From Pseudomonadota bacterium (lineage in GTDB: Bacteria; Pseudomonadota; Gammaproteobacteria; Burkholderiales; JABEVD01), in NCBI GenBank assembly GCA_021811205.1, contig JAJZPK010000069.1, positions 1 through 11,431 on the forward strand: a stretch of DNA of 11,431 nucleotides, read 5' to 3'. The notes beneath the pieces are model-generated. The model did no database searches. It had not been told where the DNA came from and saw only the letters and a program-made list of their open reading frames with translations. The position numbers and the translations under genes are program-made. Every line of letters begins with the position of its first letter. The stretch's first letter is position 1. Positions 8,010 through 11,431 of the stretch are shown here, in pieces.

Positions 8010-8529
8010 GCGTTTTCTCCAGCCATTCGAAGCGCAAGCCTGGAACCTTGGGAATGCCGAACCGGAGATCCTCCGGGAAATCCTCGAGGCGCCCGGTTTT
8101 CCCGTAACCCCGCCGCTCGTAGTAGGCGATGAGCTCGTCACGCAATACCAGGACGTTCAGCCCCACCTTTTCCGATTGCCAAGCGAATCTAACCCAGCTT
8201 TCAGCTTCGAGCAGCAGCCGCTTGCCTATTCCCCGGCCCTGCAATGCTGGCCTCACGGCAAGCATGCCGAATTTCGCCATATTCCCCCAGCGCTCGAGGT
8301 GAATCGAGGCAGCAAGCTCGCCTTCTTCAAGACAGAGCAGGAACAACGAATCGGGCTTTTCGATCAACTGCGACACCTCATCGATGTCAGTCCTTTGGCC
8401 GCCGAGCAGATCGGCCTCTGTGGTCCAGCCGGCCTTGCTCGATTCACCCCTGTAGGCGGAATTGACGAGCCTTACGATTTCGCCAGCATCCGAAATCAGA
8501 CCCCTGCAAAAATCAATGCGGCTGCCCAT
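7981..8529 (-). CDS. GNAT family N-acetyltransferase
   Basis: 182 residues. The acetyl-CoA binding motif A is clear: [18 protein letters not shown] (89-106), with the Q-x-x-G-x-G-type pyrophosphate loop at residues 97-102. It is followed by the C-terminal GNAT strand-helix [12 protein letters not shown] (136-147). The N-terminal [13 protein letters not shown] resembles the first helix of many small-molecule or amino-acid GNATs. The acceptor substrate cannot be told from sequence. ATG 8529 lies inside the 3' end of the cytochrome gene (17-bp overlap), so translation is probably coupled to it, and no separate ribosome-binding site is evident. The stop at 7983-7981 overlaps the purL 3' end. A conserved link between this enzyme and the cytochrome is not established; they may simply share a transcript. 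Confidence 0.85.
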   Translation of the reverse strand: MGSRIDFCRGLISDAGEIVRLVNSAYRGESSKAGWTTEADLLGGQRTDIDEVSQLIEKPDSLFLLCLEEGELAASIHLERWGNMAKFGMLAVRPALQGRGIGKRLLLEAESWVRFAWQSEKVGLNVLVLRDELIAYYERRGYGKTGRLEDFPEDLRFGIPKVPGLRFEWLEKTLNPPISAHS

Positions 8530-8923
8530 CCATGTCGAGCGGCTTGCCCTGGGAAAGGGAGGTCACGTAGCTGACGAGCTCGAGCAGCTTTTCGCTGCCG
8601 TATTCCGGCGGATTGCCCTGAAGCCCGCCGTTGATGCAGGAATGGATCTGATCTTCCAGCGTGATGATTTTATTCATTCTTTTATTGTATCTTGGAAAAA
8701 TGGCAGCTGCATTCTCCAGGCTGGGAATGGCTTTTCCATTGGGCAGTGCCCCCTGCCCTACACCGCCATGGGTATGACAGGTATTGCATGTCCTGCCGTT
8801 GCCGCCGAAAGTCTCATGCATGTAAAGCGACTTTCCCAACACGATAGCCTGATGGATTTCCGGCCCGGGTGCCGCCTGGGCGGATGCTGCGAAGAAAAAA
8901 AGGAAAATGGCGTAGCGCATCAT
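8513..8923 (-). CDS. Exported single-heme c-type cytochrome, SoxA/TsdA-like
   Basis: 136 residues. A signal peptide (MMRYAIFLFFFAASAQA, probable cleavage near residue 18) is followed by one heme-attachment motif CNTCH (46-50), giving a periplasmic c-type cytochrome of about 13 kDa. After the heme come FPRYNKRMNKIITLEDQIHS (76-95), then Cys96 and a stretch around GGLQGNPP. As I recall it, this pattern resembles the heme domain of SoxA and thiosulfate dehydrogenase TsdA, where ITLEDRI is followed by a conserved Cys that ligates or sits beside the heme. The substrate or redox partner is unknown and no sox genes are nearby. The start is well supported by AGGAGA at 8935-8930. The gene sits downstream of a strong terminator and just before the GNAT gene. 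A generic class I cytochrome is the alternative. Confidence 0.85.
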   Translation of the reverse strand: MMRYAIFLFFFAASAQAAPGPEIHQAIVLGKSLYMHETFGGNGRTCNTCHTHGGVGQGALPNGKAIPSLENAAAIFPRYNKRMNKIITLEDQIHSCINGGLQGNPPEYGSEKLLELVSYVTSLSQGKPLDMDGQPH

Positions 8924-8929
8924 GATTTT

Positions 8930-8935
8930 CTCCTA
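8930..8935 (-). promoter_or_regulatory. Strong Shine-Dalgarno of the cytochrome gene
   Basis: AGGAGA on the minus strand, six bases before ATG 8923. It decides between the two consecutive ATG codons in favour of the first. It begins only four bases past the U-tract of the preceding terminator. Confidence 0.75.
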
Positions 8936-8939
8936 GGGT

Positions 8940-8966
8940 AAAAAAAAAGGCCCCTTTCGGGGCCTT
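8940..8966 (-). terminator. Intrinsic terminator after ppiC
   Basis: On the minus strand AAGGCCCC (8966-8959) pairs with GGGGCCTT (8954-8947) around a GAAA tetraloop. It is followed by an unbroken T run to 8941. An eight-base-pair GC-rich stem with a stable tetraloop and U-tract is a textbook Rho-independent terminator. It lies 11 bases after the ppiC stop and would end the yciB-yciI-bolA-ppiC transcript. Confidence 0.92.
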
Positions 8967-8977
8967 GATTCTGCGAA

Positions 8978-9784
8978 TTATTCTTCGACCTTGGCTGCAG
9001 CGCGCAGATCGGCGATCAGCTTCTGCACATGCTCCTGCTGAACACGCTGCTCGAGCTGCGGCTTGACTTGCTCGAACGAGGGCAACTTCAGCGCCTTCAC
9101 GTCTTCGAGCTTGATGACGTGCCAGCCGAAAGGCGTCTGGACTGGAGCAGGGGTGATTTCTCCCTTCTTCAGGAGGCGAACCGCATCGGCAAAGGGCTGG
9201 ACGAAATTAGAAGCGGGGGCCCAGTCGAGCTCGCCTCCGGTCGTCTTCGAGCCGGGATCCAGGCTGTCCTCGGCAGCAAGCTTGGCGAAGTTCCCGGGAT
9301 GCTTTTTCAACTCTGCGATAATTTTCTTGGCTTCGGCTTCGGTCTTGACGAGGATATGGCGTACCTTGTATTCCTTGGAACCCATGTGAGCCTTGATCTT
9401 GTCGAACTCCTGACGCATTTCCGCATCGGTGACGGGATGGCTGGAGACATACTGGTGAAGATAGAGATTGACCAGATTCTGATCGCGGCTCAGCGCCATC
9501 ATGGTCTTGAACTCGGCTGTTTTTTCAATTCCCTTCTTGGCTGCAGCCTGGGAAATGATTTCCTGGTTGATCAGCGTTTCCTTGATGTTCTTGCGCAGTT
9601 CAGGCGAATCAGGCATGCCGTGCTGAGACATGTTCTGCTTCAGGACGAATTCGAAGCGCGATTCGGGTATGGCGACGCCGTTGACGGTTGCGACGGGTTT
9701 GGAGAGCACGCTCGTATCCTGCGCATGGCAAACCGATGCAAAAAGCAGGCCGGATATGGCGAACAACGACTTCAATGAGGGCAT
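8978..9784 (-). CDS. Periplasmic parvulin-type peptidyl-prolyl cis-trans isomerase
   Basis: 268 residues. The signal peptide MPSLKSLFAISGLLFASVCHA has a likely signal peptidase I site after CHA (residue 21), so the protein is periplasmic. Residues about 30-135 form a SurA/PrsA-type helical N-domain (VATVNGVAIPESRFEFVLKQ onward). A single parvulin domain spans about 138-230: VRHILV (141-146), GGELDW (183-188), FVQPFADAV and TPFGWHVIKL (217-226). A basic, helical C-terminal tail follows. Such proteins catalyse proline isomerisation and chaperone exported proteins. AAGGAAG directly follows the bolA stop and lies well placed before ATG 9784, supporting this start. It is the last gene before the terminator at 8940-8966. 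The SurA double-parvulin layout is absent, so this is a PpiC/PrsA-like paralogue rather than SurA. Confidence 0.94.
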   Translation of the reverse strand: MPSLKSLFAISGLLFASVCHAQDTSVLSKPVATVNGVAIPESRFEFVLKQNMSQHGMPDSPELRKNIKETLINQEIISQAAAKKGIEKTAEFKTMMALSRDQNLVNLYLHQYVSSHPVTDAEMRQEFDKIKAHMGSKEYKVRHILVKTEAEAKKIIAELKKHPGNFAKLAAEDSLDPGSKTTGGELDWAPASNFVQPFADAVRLLKKGEITPAPVQTPFGWHVIKLEDVKALKLPSFEQVKPQLEQRVQQEHVQKLIADLRAAAKVEE

Positions 9785-9795
9785 GTTTCTTCCTT

Positions 9796-10074
9796 TTAGG
9801 TTGGGTGTTTCAGTTGGTATTCAACAGCGGTATAGGTTTTCAGTGCGAGCGCGTGTATCTCACCTTTCATCATGTCGGACAGCAAGCCGTAAACCAGCCT
9901 GTGGCGTGCCATGGTGCCCTGCCCAGAAAAGCGTTCGGATACAATGGTCATGAGATAATGTCCTCCGTCCCGCGCGCCGGCGTGCCCGCTATGCTTTGCG
10001 CTTTCGTCTACGATATCGATCTTGGCCGCTTCGAGCTCGCCCAGTCTTTCGATGATTTTTTCCCGGGTTCCCAT
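9796..10074 (-). CDS. bolA: BolA family protein
   Basis: 92 residues. The BolA fold is shown by the N-terminal helix REKIIERLGEL, the strand DIVDESAKH, GGHYLMTIVSERFSG (37-51), the ARHRLVYGLL helix (56-65) and the family signature HALALKTYT (74-82). BolA proteins partner with monothiol glutaredoxins and handle iron-sulfur clusters; E. coli BolA also affects cell shape and stress transcription. ATG 10074 is chosen because it forms TGATG with the yciI stop and has AAGGTG at 10088-10083, eight bases upstream. A longer in-frame reading from 10155 would add 27 unrelated residues inside yciI. It is third in the yciB operon, with ppiC starting 11 bases after its stop. No glutaredoxin gene is in the window. 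Confidence 0.95.
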   Translation of the reverse strand: MGTREKIIERLGELEAAKIDIVDESAKHSGHAGARDGGHYLMTIVSERFSGQGTMARHRLVYGLLSDMMKGEIHALALKTYTAVEYQLKHPT

Positions 10075-10355
10075 CAGGGCAGCACCTTTCTGAAAGGCTT
10101 CACTTCGACTTGACTGAAAACGCCGTGATGCATGTAGGGATCGGCCTCTGCCCATAACCTTGCCTCATCCAGCGAATCGAAGTCGGCAACGATCAGGCTT
10201 CCCATGAATGAGCCGTCGTCCGCTGGAAAAGGGCCTGCAAGGACGAGCCTGCCAGATTCATTGAGCGCTTCGATCCTTTGCAGGTGGGCGGGACGAACGG
10301 CAAGGCGTTTTTCTGTGCTGTTTTCGACATCCTGTCCGATGATGGCGTACAGCAT
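10074..10355 (-). CDS. yciI: YciI family protein
   Basis: 93 residues of the YciI-like (YCII) fold, a dimeric alpha-beta barrel related to muconolactone isomerase and chlorite-dismutase-like folds. The start LYAIIGQDVENSTEKRLAVR and H24 in RPAHLQRI, a conserved candidate active-site histidine, are visible. So are LAGPFPADDGSFMGSLIVADF (39-59) and the ADPY motif (71-74). The biochemical role of the family is unsettled. ATG 10355 forms a TGATG overlap with the yciB stop and has AAGGAA at 10366-10361, five bases upstream, so it is preferred over any longer reading. The yciB-yciI pairing is a known arrangement in proteobacteria, which supports both calls. Confidence 0.94.
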   Translation of the reverse strand: MLYAIIGQDVENSTEKRLAVRPAHLQRIEALNESGRLVLAGPFPADDGSFMGSLIVADFDSLDEARLWAEADPYMHHGVFSQVEVKPFRKVLP

Positions 10356-10915
10356 CAGCTTTCCTTGCTCTCGGTGTACTTGGAAAGCAGTAGGCTCTGC
10401 ACGACGATGAAGACCAACATCAGCCCCAGCGTGCCGAACATCTTGAAATTGACCCATGCGGATTCCGAAAAATTCAAGGCGACGTAGAGATTGGCGCCAC
10501 CCATCGCGGCAAAGAAAGCCGCCCAGCTCAGATTGACCTTTCCCCATACATCGTCAGGCAAGACAAGCTGCTCCTGCAGCATCGATCTGATCAGGTTCTT
10601 GTCGAACCAGGCCGAACTCGAGATCAGTATGATCGAGAAGCACCAGTAAAGGACGGAAGGCTTCCACATGATGAAGGATTTGTCGTGAAACAGCAGCGTC
10701 GCCCCGCCGAAAACGAGCACAATGGCAAAACTCATCCAGAGCATGCCATCCACCTTGCCACGCCTCATGTATGTCCAGACGATCTGCACAAGCGTCGCCA
10801 CGATGACGACCGCAGTGGCGTAAAACATGGCCTGGTCTTTCGGGCCGAAATGCGGAAAGATGCGGTATGTCCCGAAGAACAGGATGACAGGAAAAAGATC
10901 GAAAAGAAATTTCAT
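10355..10915 (-). CDS. yciB: Inner-membrane protein YciB (septation protein A family)
   Basis: 186 residues, normal for the IspZ/YciB family. It starts MKFLFDLFPVILFFGTYRIF and has hydrophobic spans at about 5-20, 30-48, 58-76, 87-98 and 125-180, consistent with five or so membrane helices. Family hallmarks are the N-terminal KFLFDLFPVILFF, KPSVLYW (86-92) and DDVWGKVNLSWAAFFA (121-136). YciB acts at the inner membrane in envelope synthesis and interacts with elongation and division proteins in E. coli; in Shigella its loss affects septation. It is the first gene of the operon, with a good promoter at 10942-10970 and a leader of about 20 bases. No strong Shine-Dalgarno is visible. It is divergent from aat. 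Confidence 0.95.
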   Translation of the reverse strand: MKFLFDLFPVILFFGTYRIFPHFGPKDQAMFYATAVVIVATLVQIVWTYMRRGKVDGMLWMSFAIVLVFGGATLLFHDKSFIMWKPSVLYWCFSIILISSSAWFDKNLIRSMLQEQLVLPDDVWGKVNLSWAAFFAAMGGANLYVALNFSESAWVNFKMFGTLGLMLVFIVVQSLLLSKYTESKES

Positions 10916-10941
10916 GAGCTTCGGACCCTATATCAACGAGG

Positions 10942-10970
10942 ATTATGCAGTTTTATCTTTCCGCTGTCCA
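10942..10970 (-). promoter_or_regulatory. Sigma70-type promoter of the yciB-yciI-bolA-ppiC operon
   Basis: On the minus strand TGGACA (10970-10965, five of six) and CATAAT (10947-10942, five of six) stand exactly 17 bases apart. The predicted start is near 10935, about 20 bases before the yciB ATG. This is the best-matching promoter I see in the window. Confidence 0.7.
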
Positions 10971-10991
10971 TCGGAAGTGACTAAAGTAAGG

Positions 10992-10997
10992 TACAAT
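10992..10997 (+). promoter_or_regulatory. Candidate -10 box for aat
   Basis: TACAAT (10992-10997) matches the -10 consensus at five of six bases and lies 33 bases before the aat start. No acceptable -35 is found at 15 to 19 bases upstream, so this is only a weak suggestion. TATAGT at 11023-11028 is too close to the ATG unless the message were leaderless. Confidence 0.25.
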
Positions 10998-11030
10998 CGA
11001 CCATTAGATTGAATCCTGGCAGTATAGTTC

Positions 11031-11431
11031 ATGCCCGTGCTGAAAAGGTTAGGCCGAAATGATCCGTTTCCCGAAGTGGACGAGGCGATGCGGGAGCCGA
11101 ACGGCCTGTTGGCCGCAGGCGGGGATCTTTCTCCCCAAAGACTGTTAGACGCCTACAGGCACGGCATTTTTCCATGGTATGACGAATCAGATCCCATACT
11201 CTGGTGGTGTCCGGATCCCAGGCTCGTTCTTTTCCCGGAAAACCTCAAAATTTCCCGATCGCTGACAAAATCGCTCAGGAAAGATTACGAAATCAGGACC
11301 GACTCCGCTTTCGAGACGGTCGTGAGAAAATGCGCCGAACCCAGGCGTGACGGGGCCGGCACCTGGATTTCGGAAGAAATGATCTTGGCCTATTGCACCC
11401 TTCATGGAATGGGACACTCCCAGATCGTCGA
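11031..11431 (+). CDS. aat: Leucyl/phenylalanyl-tRNA-protein transferase, 5' part
   Basis: Gene cut by the window end; 133 complete codons are visible of the roughly 230 expected. The product carries the family signature [20 protein letters not shown], then [22 protein letters not shown], then [19 protein letters not shown]. Further on are [21 protein letters not shown] and [20 protein letters not shown]. Aat transfers Leu or Phe from aminoacyl-tRNA to proteins with N-terminal Arg or Lys, marking them for ClpS/ClpAP degradation in the N-end rule pathway. An in-frame TAG at 11025-11027 excludes a longer reading, so ATG 11031 is the earliest start. No clear Shine-Dalgarno is present. The C-terminal part is outside the window. 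Confidence 0.97.
   Translation, partial: MPVLKRLGRNDPFPEVDEAMREPNGLLAAGGDLSPQRLLDAYRHGIFPWYDESDPILWWCPDPRLVLFPENLKISRSLTKSLRKDYEIRTDSAFETVVRKCAEPRRDGAGTWISEEMILAYCTLHGMGHSQIV

Noticed and set aside
9029..9778. 249-codon plus-strand open frame opposite ppiC
   Set aside because: The minus strand carries a clear signal peptide and parvulin motifs with a good ribosome-binding site; the plus frame shows nothing.
1..11431. Defence island, prophage, biosynthetic cluster or other novel multi-gene system
   Set aside because: Nearly every gene belongs to a recognised core family with normal length and motifs; only the MITE is accessory, so nothing here supports such a claim.

Overview
The window looks like a core chromosomal segment of a betaproteobacterium, probably in or near the Nitrosomonadales. 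This rests on the moderately high GC content, the long single-chain PurL, the gene set (bcp, PIN-PhoH, mlaA, fused nnrE-nnrD, purL, yciB-yciI-bolA-ppiC, aat) and my memory of gene orders. The lineage call is an inference with no search behind it. Apart from one small transposon-like element, the genes are densely packed housekeeping genes; I see no phage, plasmid, CRISPR, tRNA or rRNA features.

Layout. 1-173: 3' end of a Bcp-type peroxiredoxin (+). 176-1561: PIN-PhoH ATPase (+). 1562-1833: a 272-bp non-coding element with perfect 20-bp terminal inverted repeats and a 4-bp CTAA target duplication, a MITE wedged exactly between two convergent genes. 1838-2539: MlaA lipoprotein (-). 2569-4047: bifunctional NAD(P)HX repair enzyme (-). 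4104-8009: PurL (+), divergent from nnrD across a 56-bp gap holding overlapping promoter-like sequences. 7981-8529: GNAT acetyltransferase (-), its 3' end overlapping the purL 3' end. 8513-8923: small exported c-type cytochrome (-) resembling the SoxA/TsdA heme domain. 8940-8966: strong intrinsic terminator. 8978-9784: periplasmic parvulin PPIase (-). 9796-10074 bolA, 10074-10355 yciI, 10355-10915 yciB (all -). 11031 to the window end: 5' part of aat (+).

How the genes work together. yciB, yciI, bolA and ppiC form one minus-strand operon with a good sigma70-type promoter (10942-10970), two successive TGATG stop/start overlaps and a terminator after ppiC. It mixes envelope biogenesis, iron-sulfur/stress functions and periplasmic folding. 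mlaA (outer-membrane lipid asymmetry) lies just behind nnrD. purL is a stand-alone purine-synthesis gene. bcp and phoH are almost contiguous and probably cotranscribed.

I did not find a clearly new biological system. The items most worth a second look are the MITE and the exact position of its insertion, the single-heme cytochrome with a possible His/Cys-ligated heme, and the terminator placed directly before that cytochrome's ribosome-binding site.
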